Source of the DNA: Chryseobacterium nakagawai
GTDB lineage: Bacteria > Bacteroidota > Bacteroidia > Flavobacteriales > Weeksellaceae
Assembly (NCBI RefSeq): GCF_900637665.1
Contig: NZ_LR134386.1
Coordinates: 5,138,501-5,202,500 of the forward strand
Reading direction: 5' to 3'
Length of the DNA stretch: 64,000 nucleotides
Within the stretch, counting starts at the first letter, position 1. Every line of letters begins with the position of its first letter. The position numbers were made by a program, and so were the translations under genes. The notes under the pieces were generated by a model. The model worked only from the letters and a program-made list of their open reading frames with translations, was not told the origin of the DNA and made no database searches. Below, one piece after another: positions 50,999 through 61,262 of this stretch.

Positions 50999-52528
50999 TT
51001 ATTTTGTAGGTACTGGTTGTGGATTTGCAGACTGTGGTGCAGTAGGGTCAATCTGTAACTGTTGCTGCATTTGTGCATTCGGATCTACTTTTGGAGCGGC
51101 AAGCCCTGTTAGTTTATCTAGAATGGTTACAAATTCCTGTTCACCAAGGTTTACAAATGATCTGCTGGCAATTTTCCCGTCTTTATCAACGATTACAAAG
51201 CAAGGCAATTTAAATCCGTATACTCCATATTTTTTAGCAATCTCAGACTCCATTCCTTTTTCTCCGTAAACATTTACTCCCGGAATACCTTTTAATAATG
51301 AATTGCTTGTTTTGATAAACTGATCTTTTGTATCATCTACATTCACAAAAACAAAGTTCATTTTAGATTTGTAGAAATTAACAACTTCTTTTAAAACCGG
51401 TACTGTAGCCTCACCAATATATGGATTCCATGAAGCGTAGAAAAACAACATATAAGGTTTTCCTTTGTTTTCAGAAAGTTTGTATGCTTTTCCATCCTGT
51501 TTTACTAATGCTGCTTCCGGAGCTGCTTCTCCAATCTTAAGTCCTGTAATTGCCATTTGCATTTTCAACAGGTCACTTTTAATGGTAGCATCTTTGATAT
51601 CTGTATCAATAAGTTTTTTGATTTTATCAATATTAGCAGTAGTTGTTGTTGGATGAATATCAGCCTGAGCCATTACAAATGCTAAAAGATAATCTTTTGC
51701 TGTTTGAGAGATATCTTTTTTAGTTCCCAAATATTTAGCAAACATTTCTGAAGTGGTAATTCCCGTTTTGTTTTTACTGTTTGCCTCTGCATATTTTTGG
51801 AAATCAGGAGTCATTTTTACAAGAAGATATTGTCTGTAAAGTGGAATAGTTTTTACCATTGCCTCTTTATCATTATCTAATTTGGCCTCATAATCTGTTA
51901 AAGCCTTAGAAGCTTTATAAGATGGGTTTCCAGCCATTGTTCCATGAGACATTTCATAATTGGCAAGAAGGTTAAGAATGGTTACTTTAACATCGTTTTT
52001 CTTCCAATTCAAAAGAGCTTTACTAGGATTATTTTTAGCCGCAAGATCATCAACATTTTTATTGATATCTGCTTCTACTTTTTGCATGCCTTTAACGAAT
52101 GCTGCTTCATCACCGGCCATTAATTGTCTTAAATCAATTTTATTTCCATAGTCGCCTAAGAACTTCTGGCTTGCTGTAAGAAAATCATTATTCTTCTTAG
52201 CATCACCGGTAATCACATATTCATTCGGGAATGTCATTGCATTTCCTGAAATATTTACTTTTTGTCCTCCTTCAAGGTAGATCAGGTTTTGTTTGTTGGC
52301 ATAATTGATAACATACATTCCGTCTTTAGGTGCTTCAAAGCTTCCAGAAAAGTTACCATCTTTATCCAGACCGATATTAATTAAAGGCAATGTTCCTACT
52401 CCGGAAGCTTCTACAAATTCGATTCTTTCTAATGGTGAACTTCCTGTAATTTTTCCTTTTACTTCTACTTTTTTTGAACAAGACATCACGAAAATCGCGA
52501 TGATAAACAATAAAAGATATTTTTTCAT
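50999..52528 (-). CDS. TlpA-like thioredoxin-fold lipoprotein without CXXC
   Basis: The 509-residue protein has a lipobox MSC (Cys17), a DUF4369-like N-terminal domain (VKGKITGSSPLERIEF, INYANKQNLIYLEGGQ), a helical middle, and a C-terminal AhpC/TSA-thioredoxin domain. Where the CXXC should be the sequence is FFYASWNPYIGEAT (about residue 366): both cysteines are absent, so it cannot act as a disulfide reductase. The rest of the fold is intact (GVYGFKLPCFVIVDKDGKIAS). The C-terminus is Gln/Pro-rich. It may bind a ligand or be a structural chaperone. A -7 box TATTTTTG lies at 52555-52548. Confidence 0.85.
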   Translation of the reverse strand: MKKYLLLFIIAIFVMSCSKKVEVKGKITGSSPLERIEFVEASGVGTLPLINIGLDKDGNFSGSFEAPKDGMYVINYANKQNLIYLEGGQKVNISGNAMTFPNEYVITGDAKKNNDFLTASQKFLGDYGNKIDLRQLMAGDEAAFVKGMQKVEADINKNVDDLAAKNNPSKALLNWKKNDVKVTILNLLANYEMSHGTMAGNPSYKASKALTDYEAKLDNDKEAMVKTIPLYRQYLLVKMTPDFQKYAEANSKNKTGITTSEMFAKYLGTKKDISQTAKDYLLAFVMAQADIHPTTTTANIDKIKKLIDTDIKDATIKSDLLKMQMAITGLKIGEAAPEAALVKQDGKAYKLSENKGKPYMLFFYASWNPYIGEATVPVLKEVVNFYKSKMNFVFVNVDDTKDQFIKTSNSLLKGIPGVNVYGEKGMESEIAKKYGVYGFKLPCFVIVDKDGKIASRSFVNLGEQEFVTILDKLTGLAAPKVDPNAQMQQQLQIDPTAPQSANPQPVPTK

Positions 52529-52547
52529 TTCAATTTTTAATATTACA

Positions 52548-52555
52548 CAAAAATA
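52548..52555 (-). promoter_or_regulatory. -7 element upstream of the thioredoxin-fold lipoprotein gene
   Basis: TATTTTTG on the minus strand fits TAnnTTTG and lies 20 bp before the ATG at 52528. No -33 match is seen. The rest of 52,556-52,790 has no gene. Confidence 0.45.
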
Positions 52556-52650
52556 CGCTTTTTAGGGCATGTTAATTAACACTGATAATTTTTTTTAAAA
52601 ATTTTATTATTACCAATAAAAAAGGACATTTGAATTATGCTATCTATCAA

Positions 52651-52668
52651 TTTTTTACCGGTAAAAAA
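52651..52668. repeat. 18-bp perfect palindrome
   Basis: TTTTTTACCGGTAAAAAA is a perfect palindrome between the lipoprotein gene and the sdh operon terminator. With no T run beyond it and no adjacent gene end, an operator is possible. Confidence 0.4.
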
Positions 52669-52790
52669 CAATGAAAATGATGTGTTTTTTCATCATCTAA
52701 CTGCCCTCCAAATATATACTTATTCAGCAAAGTAAACCTATATTTTACTGATAAGTTAACAAACTTTAACAGCTAAAACATCTATTAAAA

Positions 52791-52821
52791 AAAAATCGCC
52801 CCCGAAACGAGAGCGATTTTT
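52791..52821. terminator. Terminator of the sdh operon
   Basis: AAAAATCGC/GCGATTTTT (52791-52799 with 52813-52821) lies 19 bp after the sdhB stop. Confidence 0.8.
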
Positions 52822-52839
52822 AAATATTTTGAATCAATT

Positions 52840-53607
52840 CTATCCTTGATCTACAAGAGCAGACATGTATTCTCTGTTCATTCTTGCGATATTCTCAAGA
52901 GAAATACCTTTAGGGCATTCAACTTCACAAGCACCCGTATTTGAACAGTTTCCGAATCCTTCTTCATCCATAGCTTTCACCATGTTCAGAACTCTTCTCT
53001 TAGCTTCTACTCTACCTTGAGGAAGTAATGCATACTGAGAAACTTTAGCTCCAACGAATAGCATTGCTGATCCGTTCTTACATGTTGCTACACAAGCTCC
53101 ACATCCGATACAAGCTGCTGCATCCATTGCTTTATCTGCATCTTCTTTAGGAACAGGAATAGCGTTAGCATCCAGTGTATTACCTGAAGTATTTACCGAA
53201 ATAAAACCACCTGCAGCCATTACTCTATCGAATGCGCTTCTGTCTACCATTAAGTCTTTGATAACAGGGAAAGCTGCACTTCTCCAAGGTTCAATAACGA
53301 TTGTCTCACCATCTTTGAACATTCTCATGTGAAGCTGACAAGTAGTAATACCTGTATCAGGACCATGAGCTCTACCATTGATATAAAGAGAACACATACC
53401 GCAAATACCTTCACGACAGTCGTGATCAAAAGCGATAGGTTCTTTACCTTCGTTAATTAAATTTTCGTTCAGAATATCCAACATCTCCAGGAATGAAGAA
53501 TCTGTAGATACATCTGATATTTTATAGGTCTCAAACTGACCTTTAGTTTTACTATTTTTTTGTCTCCAAATTTTCAGCGTAAGATGTAAGCCTTTTTTTG
53601 CACTCAT
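52840..53607 (-). CDS. sdhB: Succinate dehydrogenase/fumarate reductase iron-sulfur subunit
   Basis: SdhB carries electrons from the flavoprotein to quinone. The 255-residue protein has the 2Fe-2S cysteines CREGICGMC and TTCQLHM (about 63-90), the 4Fe-4S motif [11 protein letters not shown] (about 152-162) and the third cluster [14 protein letters not shown] (about 214-227). It is the last gene of the leftward sdhC-sdhA-sdhB operon. All cluster ligands are present. Confidence 0.96.
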   Translation of the reverse strand: MSAKKGLHLTLKIWRQKNSKTKGQFETYKISDVSTDSSFLEMLDILNENLINEGKEPIAFDHDCREGICGMCSLYINGRAHGPDTGITTCQLHMRMFKDGETIVIEPWRSAAFPVIKDLMVDRSAFDRVMAAGGFISVNTSGNTLDANAIPVPKEDADKAMDAAACIGCGACVATCKNGSAMLFVGAKVSQYALLPQGRVEAKRRVLNMVKAMDEEGFGNCSNTGACEVECPKGISLENIARMNREYMSALVDQG

Positions 53608-53631
53608 AATGTTATATTTATAGGTTGGAGA

Positions 53632-55644
53632 TTATTTATAACTTCTTGTTTTAACCTCGATGTTGTCATATATCAGTTCTTCTTTATGCAATACTTCCGC
53701 ATTGATATTTTCTCCCTGATATTCCCAAGCTCCGACGTATTTGAAATTTACGTCGTCTCTTTCCGCTTCTCCATCCGGAGTAGCGTGATCCCAACGGAAA
53801 TGACCACCACAAGATTCTTCTCTGTTTAACGCATCGATAGCCATTAGCTGTCCTAGTTCAAGGAAGTCTGCCACTCTGAATGCTTTTTCAAGCTCAGTGT
53901 TCATCCCATCACCTTCTCCAGGTACTTTTACGTTCTTCCAGAAGTCGTTTCTTACTTCTTCAATTTCTTTGATTGCTTCTTTTAATCCTTCAGGAGTTCT
54001 ACCCATTCCCACTTTATTCCACATAATGTGTCCTAGTTTCTTGTGGAAATGATCTACTGAGTGAGTTCCCTTATTATTAATGAAGAAATCAACTTTATCT
54101 TTAATTCCTTTCTCAGCTTCGTCAAACGCTGCTGAATTAGTAGGAATAGCTCCTGTTCTGATGTCTGCAGAAAGGTAATCTGCGATTGTGTAAGGAAGTA
54201 CGAAATATCCGTCTGCAAGACCTTGCATCAATGCTGATGCTCCCAATCTGTTAGCTCCGTGATCTGAGAAGTTGGCTTCACCAATTACGAAACATCCTGG
54301 GATGGTAGACTGAAGGTTATAATCAACCCATACACCTCCCATTGTATAGTGAACTGCAGGATAGATTTTCATTGGCGTTTTGTAAGGATCATCAGCAGTA
54401 ATTTTTTCGTACATTACGAATAAGTTACCATATTTCTCCTCAACCCAACTCTTACCAAGATCATAGATCTGCTGATCTGTAGGATTATGAATATGTTTTT
54501 CGATAGCAGCTTCTTTACCTTTTTTCATGATCTCTGTAGAGAAATCAAGGTAAACACCTTCTTGAGTATCATTATTTTCGATTCCGAATCCAGCATCACA
54601 TCTTTCCTTAGCAGCTCTTGACGCAACGTCTCTAGGTACAAGGTTACCGAATGCAGGATATCTTCTTTCTAAATAATAATCTCTATCTTCTTCTTTAATA
54701 TTTTCAGGTCTTAATTTACCCTCTCTGATGGCTACAGAGTCTTCAATCTTTTTAGGAACCCAGATTCTTCCTGAGTTTCTTAATGATTCAGACATCAAAG
54801 TTAATTTAGACTGCTGAGTCCCGTGAACCGGAATACAAGTCGGGTGAATCTGTACGTAACAAGGGTTTGCGAAGTAAGCTCCTTTTTTGTGGATCTTCCA
54901 AGCTGCGGAAACGTTAGATCCCATTGCGTTGGTAGAAAGGAAATATACATTTCCGTATCCTCCTGAAGCAATTACTACTGCGTGAGCAGAGTGTCTTTCG
55001 ATTTCACCTGTTACGAGGTTTCTTGCAATAATTCCTCTTGCTTTTCCATCAACAATTACCAGGTCAAGCATTTCATGACGGTTGTACATCTTGATTCTTC
55101 CTTTACCGATTTGACGGCTCATTGAAGAATATGCTCCTAATAATAACTGCTGTCCTGTTTGTCCTTTTGCGTAGAATGTTCTTTTTACCTGAACCCCACC
55201 AAATGAACGGTTATCTAACTGGCCACCGTAATCTCTACCAAAAGGAACCCCTTGGGAAACACATTGGTCAATAATATTTGCAGAAACTTCTGCTAATCTG
55301 TAAACGTTAGCTTCTCTTGCTCTATAGTCACCCCCTTTAATGGTATCATAGAATAATCTGTAGGTAGAGTCACCATCTCCCTGGTAATTCTTAGCTGCAT
55401 TGATCCCTCCCTGAGCTGCAATAGAGTGAGCCCTTCTTGGAGAATCCTGGTAGCAGAATGCTTTCACATTGTATCCTTGCTCAGCTAAAGTAGCTGCCGC
55501 AGAACCTCCTGCTAAACCTGTCCCTACAACAATAATATCAATCTTATCTCTGTTGTTTGGTGCAACAAGGTTCATATGATCTTTATGATTTTTCCACTTG
55601 TCTTTAAGAGGACCCGCTGGAATTCTTGAATCTAATTTACTCAT
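53632..55644 (-). CDS. sdhA: Succinate dehydrogenase/fumarate reductase flavoprotein subunit
   Basis: SdhA oxidises succinate to fumarate with covalently bound FAD. The 670-residue protein has the Rossmann start [19 protein letters not shown] (about 36-54), the FAD His in [16 protein letters not shown] (about 71-86), the active-site VHPTCIP-like [12 protein letters not shown] and the C-terminal [17 protein letters not shown]. Length fits the Bacteroidetes type that pairs with a single cytochrome b subunit. 15 bp downstream of sdhC, 24 bp before sdhB. Confidence 0.97.
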   Translation of the reverse strand: MSKLDSRIPAGPLKDKWKNHKDHMNLVAPNNRDKIDIIVVGTGLAGGSAAATLAEQGYNVKAFCYQDSPRRAHSIAAQGGINAAKNYQGDGDSTYRLFYDTIKGGDYRAREANVYRLAEVSANIIDQCVSQGVPFGRDYGGQLDNRSFGGVQVKRTFYAKGQTGQQLLLGAYSSMSRQIGKGRIKMYNRHEMLDLVIVDGKARGIIARNLVTGEIERHSAHAVVIASGGYGNVYFLSTNAMGSNVSAAWKIHKKGAYFANPCYVQIHPTCIPVHGTQQSKLTLMSESLRNSGRIWVPKKIEDSVAIREGKLRPENIKEEDRDYYLERRYPAFGNLVPRDVASRAAKERCDAGFGIENNDTQEGVYLDFSTEIMKKGKEAAIEKHIHNPTDQQIYDLGKSWVEEKYGNLFVMYEKITADDPYKTPMKIYPAVHYTMGGVWVDYNLQSTIPGCFVIGEANFSDHGANRLGASALMQGLADGYFVLPYTIADYLSADIRTGAIPTNSAAFDEAEKGIKDKVDFFINNKGTHSVDHFHKKLGHIMWNKVGMGRTPEGLKEAIKEIEEVRNDFWKNVKVPGEGDGMNTELEKAFRVADFLELGQLMAIDALNREESCGGHFRWDHATPDGEAERDDVNFKYVGAWEYQGENINAEVLHKEELIYDNIEVKTRSYK

Positions 55645-55659
55645 ACTAGTATACTGATA

Positions 55660-56322
55660 TTATTGAGTTATAAAATGATAAACTGCCACAATGATAAATC
55701 CTGCCGGAATAAGGATAGAGTACCATGTTCCGAAAGCCTTAATCACGGGCGTATATTTTGGATGTCTTGCTCCAATAGATTGGAATGAAGACTGGAATCC
55801 GTGAGCTAAGTGTAAGCCCAATAGTACAAAAGAGATCACGTATAAAGCAACTCTCCAAAGGTCAGCAAACTTCTCATGAAGCTCTGGCCAGAAACGTTCT
55901 GAATCAGGAGCTATTCCCTCTACATACTTATAATTGATTTCATGTAGCCAGAAATCATATAAGTGAAGCGCCAGGAAAGCCAACACAACTGCCCCTGAAA
56001 TAATCATATTTCTGGACATCCATGAAGAATTTACAGCAGCATCGTTTGATGCATACTTTACTGGACGCGCTTTATTATTCTTGATCTCCAATACAAATCC
56101 CATCGCAAAATGGAAAATTACTGCAAAACCAAGAATAGGCTGCATTAAGAACTGCACAAAAGGATTATAGCCCATAAACTCAGATGCTGTATTGAATGCA
56201 TCCCTGTTTAGAACTGATAACAAATTGGTTGTCAAATGCAGTATAAGAAAAATCAGCAAAAACATAGCTGATAATGCCATAGCGTATTTTCTACCTATCG
56301 TAGAACTCGTTAAACCTGCCAT
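55660..56322 (-). CDS. sdhC: Succinate dehydrogenase cytochrome b subunit
   Basis: The 220-residue membrane anchor holds heme b and passes electrons to menaquinone. Five hydrophobic segments can be placed, with heme-ligand histidines in LILHLTTNLL (about 26), VIFHFAMGF (about 69), ALHLYDFW (about 119) and LGLHLAHGFQ (about 168). Single-subunit type B (diheme) anchor as in Bacteroidetes and Bacillus. First gene of the operon. Confidence 0.94.
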   Translation of the reverse strand: MAGLTSSTIGRKYAMALSAMFLLIFLILHLTTNLLSVLNRDAFNTASEFMGYNPFVQFLMQPILGFAVIFHFAMGFVLEIKNNKARPVKYASNDAAVNSSWMSRNMIISGAVVLAFLALHLYDFWLHEINYKYVEGIAPDSERFWPELHEKFADLWRVALYVISFVLLGLHLAHGFQSSFQSIGARHPKYTPVIKAFGTWYSILIPAGFIIVAVYHFITQ

Positions 56323-56346
56323 ATAAGTTTAAATTTGAATTTCCCA

Positions 56347-56391
56347 CAAAATTAAGAAATGTTAACAAGATCGAAAAGTGAGAAATCTCAC
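56347..56391 (-). promoter_or_regulatory. sdh promoter with upstream palindrome
   Basis: On the minus strand TAATTTTG (56354-56347) is a -7 box 25 bp before the sdhC ATG. A perfect palindrome GTGAGAAATCTCAC (56378-56391) overlies the -33 position. It may be the site of a regulator of respiration or carbon metabolism. Confidence 0.5.
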
Positions 56392-56450
56392 AATTAGACA
56401 GTTTGTAATCTTTCTAAATAAGAGCCTTGTACGTTATAAATCAAAAAAAA

Positions 56451-58238
56451 CTATTTTTTTGATTTTATATCATAAACATAATCGCCAAAAACTATTTTTT
56501 TAGTTGAGGAAGGAATCTGTTTCATTTCAAAATATTCTATTCTTCTGGAAGAACAATAAGGTTCGATGATAAATTGTAAAACCTTTTCTCTGTTTGCCTT
56601 ATCCGAAATCCAAAAACATACTTTATTTCCTTTCTTTACTGAAAGAACTTCATTTTTGCTAATGGAATGAATAAGCACTTCTTCTCTCTGATTTTCAATA
56701 ATATTACTTCCAGTCCTTATCATAAAAAATGTTAAAACAGCAATGATAAAGTTCATGGTGTTTTTAAAGTTTAATTTTAAAATCAATCCTCTTAGCAAAT
56801 ATACCGCTAATGATATGGACAACACTTCAATCAGGTTCATGGAAATGTTTTTAATCAATACCATATCTGCTCCGGCAAACCCGTGAATAATCTTCAGAAG
56901 CACCTGTATAACAATATCATAAACTTTATCAACAAAGCCAAGATCAAGACCAAAGGCAATAAGAAGCGTCATCATAAATGAAAATACAATAATCACTTCA
57001 GAAAAAGGAACAATGATAAAGTTGGCTATAATTGAGATAAATGAAAATTGATGGAAGTAATACAGTACCAACGGAATTGTGGCCAACTGTGCGGATAAGG
57101 ATATTGTAATCGTATTAAAGATCAATTTTTTAAAATAGTTATCAGCTCTCGGAAAATATTTCAAAAGGGGTTGATTCAACCAAAAGATCCCTAATACCGC
57201 CACAAAACTAAGCTGAAACCCTACGTCAAAAAGCTGCTGAGTATCCAACATCAGAATAATAAATGCCGACAACGCCAATGAGTGCAAGAGATCAGGCTTT
57301 CTCTGTAATAAAACAAACATAAAATACACACTCAACATGATACAGGACCTCAGCACTGAGTTTCCAAATCCGATAAACAAAGCAAATAGCCAAATAAAAA
57401 CTAAACTGAAAATAATCGAATATTTTCTGAGTTTTAAAGGTATACAACGAGCCATCAAAAAATAAAAGAGTCCAAAAATAATTACGATATGAGTTCCTGA
57501 AATAGCTAATAGGTGAACCAGGCCAGATTTATTAAAATCCTGTACAGTAACCACATCCATTTCTGTCCGGTCTGCCAGGATAATTCCTTTTAAAAATTCT
57601 TTGGTATTCCCAGACATTTCCGTTTTGCCAATTTTCTTTAGAACATAGGCTCTGTATTGTTTAATCTGCTCTATAAAACTCAAATCATTTCGCTCTATAG
57701 AAGAAAGATCTGTTGAAATATAAGTTTGATAATCAATGTTCTTTCGTTTCAGATATTGGGCATAGTTAAACTGAAAATCATATTGAGGCTGTTGAGCTTC
57801 GGCAATGTAAGCTTCAGCTTTGTAATAGTGTTGATAATCTAATTCTTCATGTTTTTTCGCAATGTAAATCATCGAATTAAAACTCTCTTCTCCTAATTGG
57901 GCAATCCCTTCATATTTTTTATACTTTTCTGTCGAATTTAATTTCTGGGAAATTTTAAAAATAATGGTCTCACTTTTATTCACAGGAATTTTCACCTTTT
58001 GAGACAAAGAATTAAAGGAATGAAAAACCATACCTATTCCGAAGAACAATATCCCAAGCAGAATACTTTTGACTTTATGCAGAAAATAAGTATTGAAAAA
58101 CAGCGAAATTAAAATCCCAATATTAATAATAGCGGCACCATAAATCCATCCTTTCCCCAATAAAAACTTATCCTGAAAAAAAATTCCAAGAATAAAGCAT
58201 ATAACTAAGATCACTAGAGGTTCCTTATTCAAATCCAA
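56451..58238 (-). CDS. ComEC/Rec2-family DNA-uptake channel protein
   Basis: The 595-residue membrane protein is the channel through which transforming DNA enters the cytoplasm. It has N-terminal membrane segments, an OB-like domain and the ComEC family signature FNKSGLVHLLAISGTHIVII (about 225-244) followed by a multi-pass competence domain (about 245-520). The metallo-beta-lactamase-like domain found in longer ComEC proteins is missing; only a short tail follows. Many Bacteroidetes have this shorter form. Natural transformation is not shown. Confidence 0.88.
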   Translation of the reverse strand: MDLNKEPLVILVICFILGIFFQDKFLLGKGWIYGAAIINIGILISLFFNTYFLHKVKSILLGILFFGIGMVFHSFNSLSQKVKIPVNKSETIIFKISQKLNSTEKYKKYEGIAQLGEESFNSMIYIAKKHEELDYQHYYKAEAYIAEAQQPQYDFQFNYAQYLKRKNIDYQTYISTDLSSIERNDLSFIEQIKQYRAYVLKKIGKTEMSGNTKEFLKGIILADRTEMDVVTVQDFNKSGLVHLLAISGTHIVIIFGLFYFLMARCIPLKLRKYSIIFSLVFIWLFALFIGFGNSVLRSCIMLSVYFMFVLLQRKPDLLHSLALSAFIILMLDTQQLFDVGFQLSFVAVLGIFWLNQPLLKYFPRADNYFKKLIFNTITISLSAQLATIPLVLYYFHQFSFISIIANFIIVPFSEVIIVFSFMMTLLIAFGLDLGFVDKVYDIVIQVLLKIIHGFAGADMVLIKNISMNLIEVLSISLAVYLLRGLILKLNFKNTMNFIIAVLTFFMIRTGSNIIENQREEVLIHSISKNEVLSVKKGNKVCFWISDKANREKVLQFIIEPYCSSRRIEYFEMKQIPSSTKKIVFGDYVYDIKSKK

Positions 58239-58315
58239 TCAATTATATCACCAATATAGGAGATTTAATATTGAATTGCTACCACTGCAATTACTAAATA
58301 AAACACCCTGTAACC

Positions 58316-58344
58316 TTCAGAGAGATTAACAGGGCGCTTATTTT
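58316..58344 (-). terminator. Terminator of the GH71/99-like gene
   Basis: CCCTGT/ACAGGG with AT extension (58316-58323 with 58336-58344) is followed on the minus strand by TGTTTTATTT, after the stop at 58377. Confidence 0.6.
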
Positions 58345-58376
58345 TTTGCTATGAAATTACGTTTACACTAAAAGTT

Positions 58377-59468
58377 TTACTTTCCTTTCAAAAACTTGTC
58401 TGTCAAACGTTTTGTTTCTTTAATGTACATCCATGGATCTTTTCCATAATCTTCGTAGATGAAGTCTCCTATCTTTTTAGGAATTGCAGGTTCTATTTGG
58501 GTTCCTTCGTGCCATTCATTAAATGATGTAATTGCTATAAATTCAGGATTAACTTTAATGGCAGCATCAAACATTCTTTCATAATACTTACCATTATCCC
58601 TACTTTTAAAATTAGCTTCATTCCAAGGTCTGATTCTTGTATCTGAATAGCCAGGACCAACACATGGAATAAAAATAAGATGATGATCTTTTGCATATTG
58701 AGCCATAAAATTCCAATTGGAAGTTGTGCTTCCATACACAAAACCTTCACTGGCAAAATAAGTGTAAAAACCATCAAATCCGGTTGTATTGAAAAATGCA
58801 GAATCTTTTTCTTCTACCCATAATCCAATATATAATGCATCCAGTTCCGTATTGCGTACCGTCTTCTCTCCATTTTCAGAAAGCAACTTTGACCATTCTT
58901 CCGGAGCTATTTTATAACTGTCATACACGTAATACAGAGGTTTTCCGTTTTTTTTATAAAAAGCATGATGATGGCCATATGTTTTAACAAGATAAGAAAG
59001 CTGCTCTCTAAACTCTGTAATTGATTTATAGAAAGGCTCTATATGAAATGCTATTTTCAAATTAAAACGGTCTGCAATGTCCAGATACTTCATCAAGCTT
59101 TTATCAGTAAAAGAATCTTTTCCCAACCAACTCACCACCACAACCCCTACACCAGAATCTTTAATCATCTTCATGTGCTTCTCTATGATTGCTTTATCAT
59201 TGGAGCTATAATTACCTAATGCCGGATAAAAGTTGGCACCAATATCATCCCCACCTTTGTGATTCTCAAGATTATTCCATTTAGGATTGCTCCAGTGCGG
59301 AATAATTTCATGATTCCAATGCTGAAGACTGCCATCAGTTTTTTGGTTTCCATACCAGCCATAATAGAAAATCTGCACTTTATCTTTAGATGAAGCTTCT
59401 TTTTGAGCAAAACTTATTGAAAAAATTACACAGGCAATTAATAATAGAAAATTCTTTACATGTTTCAT
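58377..59468 (-). CDS. Secreted GH71/GH99-like glycoside hydrolase
   Basis: The 363-residue protein has a signal peptide (ending SFAQ, residue 21) and the GH99-like (endo-alpha-mannosidase type) pattern: QIFYYGWYGNQKTDGSLQHW (about 33-52), HIEPFYKSITEF (about 145-156), GYYTYFASEG-like GFYTYFASEGFVYG and the acid region ITSFNEWHEGTQIEPA (about 307-322) with two Glu. GH99 cuts inside alpha-mannan or glucosyl-mannose chains. Substrate not proven. Confidence 0.85.
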   Translation of the reverse strand: MKHVKNFLLLIACVIFSISFAQKEASSKDKVQIFYYGWYGNQKTDGSLQHWNHEIIPHWSNPKWNNLENHKGGDDIGANFYPALGNYSSNDKAIIEKHMKMIKDSGVGVVVVSWLGKDSFTDKSLMKYLDIADRFNLKIAFHIEPFYKSITEFREQLSYLVKTYGHHHAFYKKNGKPLYYVYDSYKIAPEEWSKLLSENGEKTVRNTELDALYIGLWVEEKDSAFFNTTGFDGFYTYFASEGFVYGSTTSNWNFMAQYAKDHHLIFIPCVGPGYSDTRIRPWNEANFKSRDNGKYYERMFDAAIKVNPEFIAITSFNEWHEGTQIEPAIPKKIGDFIYEDYGKDPWMYIKETKRLTDKFLKGK

Positions 59469-59502
59469 TGTAATAGAGGAATTATATTTTCGTAGCTTAT
59501 TC

Positions 59503-60606
59503 TCAGACTTTTAAAATGACCTCAGCTGCATGATCACTGGCTCCGCTCCCCCCAAGCTTTTCTCTCAAAAGGCTATAGTCGTTCAGAACCTGCTCTCTTT
59601 TTCCTCCTTCTAAAATTTTGTTGAGTTCTGCTACCAGATTTTTTGTATTAAGATCACTTTGAATAAGCTCTTTCACTACTTCCCGATCCATGATAAGGTT
59701 CACTAATGAAATATAGTTGATATTTTTAACCAATCTTTTGGCAATAGCATAGGAAACGGCACTTCCGCGATAACAAACCACTTCAGGAATATTCAGCAAA
59801 GCCGTTTCTAATGTGGCTGTTCCGGAAGTTACGAGAGCGGCCTTTGAGCATCTCAGCAGATCATACGTTCTATTTGAAACAAAGTGTACATTATCATCCA
59901 CATATTTCTCATAAAATTCTTTAGGAAGACTAGGAGCTCCGGCAATAACAAACTGATAGTTTTTAAAATGTGGCCTTACAGAAAGCATGATTTCAAGCAT
60001 TTTTTCAACCTCCTGTTTTCTGGAGCCTGGTAAAAGTGCTATGATTTCTTTTTCGTTCAATCCATTTTCTTTCTTAAAACCATCAATATTGATTTCCTCT
60101 AAATCAGAGATTGCATCCAGCAAAGGGTGCCCAACAAAGTGTGAATGTACACCATGTTTTCTGTAAAATTCTTCCTCAAACGGAAGAATTACCATCATTT
60201 CATCCACATATTTTTTAACAGTCTCTACTCTACCTTCTTTCCAGGCCCAAAGTTGTGGTGAAATATAATAAACCACCTTAATACCCAATTCTTTGGCAAA
60301 CCTGGCAATCCTAAGATTAAACCCCGGATAATCCACCAGAATTAAGACATCAGGTCTGTTGTTCTGAATATCTTCTTTACAGAATTTAATATTATTTAAA
60401 ATCGTTCTCAGGTTCATGACTACTTCCAAAAATCCCATGAATGCAAGATCACGATAATGTTTTACCAATGTTCCGCCTTGATCTTTCATCAGATCGCCGC
60501 CCCAAAATCTGAACTCCGCATTTGAATCCTTTTGTTTAAGAGCTTTCATCAAATTACTTCCATGAAGATCACCGGAAGCCTCTCCTGCAATAATGTAATA
60601 TTTCAT
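59503..60606 (-). CDS. lpxB: Lipid-A-disaccharide synthase
   Basis: LpxB joins UDP-diacylglucosamine and lipid X into the lipid A disaccharide at the inner membrane. From ATG 60606 the protein has 367 residues and begins KYYIIAGEASGDLHGSNLM, with LVDYPGFNLRIARFAKE (about 96-112), YYISPQLWAWKEGR (about 117-130), LLPGSRKQEV (about 196) and TSGTATLETALLN (about 260). The upstream frame to 60636 adds 10 residues with no similarity to the family. Confidence 0.95.
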   Translation of the reverse strand: MKYYIIAGEASGDLHGSNLMKALKQKDSNAEFRFWGGDLMKDQGGTLVKHYRDLAFMGFLEVVMNLRTILNNIKFCKEDIQNNRPDVLILVDYPGFNLRIARFAKELGIKVVYYISPQLWAWKEGRVETVKKYVDEMMVILPFEEEFYRKHGVHSHFVGHPLLDAISDLEEINIDGFKKENGLNEKEIIALLPGSRKQEVEKMLEIMLSVRPHFKNYQFVIAGAPSLPKEFYEKYVDDNVHFVSNRTYDLLRCSKAALVTSGTATLETALLNIPEVVCYRGSAVSYAIAKRLVKNINYISLVNLIMDREVVKELIQSDLNTKNLVAELNKILEGGKREQVLNDYSLLREKLGGSGASDHAAEVILKV

Positions 60607-60752
60607 TTCTTCCGAAATCTTTAATTGTTTTAACAACCAATAAAAACAACCATTTACTTTAAATCATGGGCAGTTTCTATGGTAAGAATAGAGAACAAAT
60701 TAAAATGTATATTGATCTTAATTCGTAAATTTGTTCAAAGATAATGATAAAA

Positions 60753-61262
60753 ATGTCAGAAGAATTTGAAATCCGAAATAAAGTTGCTGAAAGCGGCCTT
60801 GTGAATTTTGACCTTACCACTTTGCTTCCAAAGGGGGAAAGAAAGGGTATTGACCTTAAAGATTTTCTTTTCCAGGAAATGATTTTGAAGGAAAAAGATT
60901 TCCGTGAAAAAGTGGAGGCCATCAACGTTGAAGAATATAGAGACTGCTACCTTTATATATATAATTCTGTAGATACTATTATTCCGCTTTGGGCTTATTT
61001 TGTATTAACGGCTAAGCTTACGGATGTATCCAAAAAAATCGTATTTGGAAACCGTGAAGATTTGGAAGTTATTTTGATGCATAATGCGATCCAGACCTAT
61101 GATTTTGAAGACATGAGAGGCAAAAGGGTTCTGGTAAAAGGATGTTCAGATAAAGAAATTCCTGAAAACGCTTATATTGAGTTGGTAGAGCAGCTGAAAC
61201 CTATTGTAAAATCTCTGATGTTTGGAGAAGCGTGCTCTAATGTTCCTATCATAAAGAACTAA
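60753..61262 (+). CDS. DUF2480 family protein
   Basis: The 169-residue acidic cytoplasmic protein matches DUF2480 of Bacteroidetes: SGLVNFDLTTLLPKGERKGI near the N-terminus, VDTIIPLWAYFVLTAKL (about 73-89) and KGCSDKEIPENAYIELVEQL near residue 127. The ATG at 60753 is preferred; 60744 is possible. It is divergent from lpxB. Function unknown. Confidence 0.85.
   Translation: MSEEFEIRNKVAESGLVNFDLTTLLPKGERKGIDLKDFLFQEMILKEKDFREKVEAINVEEYRDCYLYIYNSVDTIIPLWAYFVLTAKLTDVSKKIVFGNREDLEVILMHNAIQTYDFEDMRGKRVLVKGCSDKEIPENAYIELVEQLKPIVKSLMFGEACSNVPIIKN

Noticed and set aside
56378..56391. Shared regulator for the sdh palindrome and prophage operators
   Set aside because: Both have GTGA/TCAC ends, but the lengths and centres differ (14 against 15 bp) and short half-sites occur by chance.
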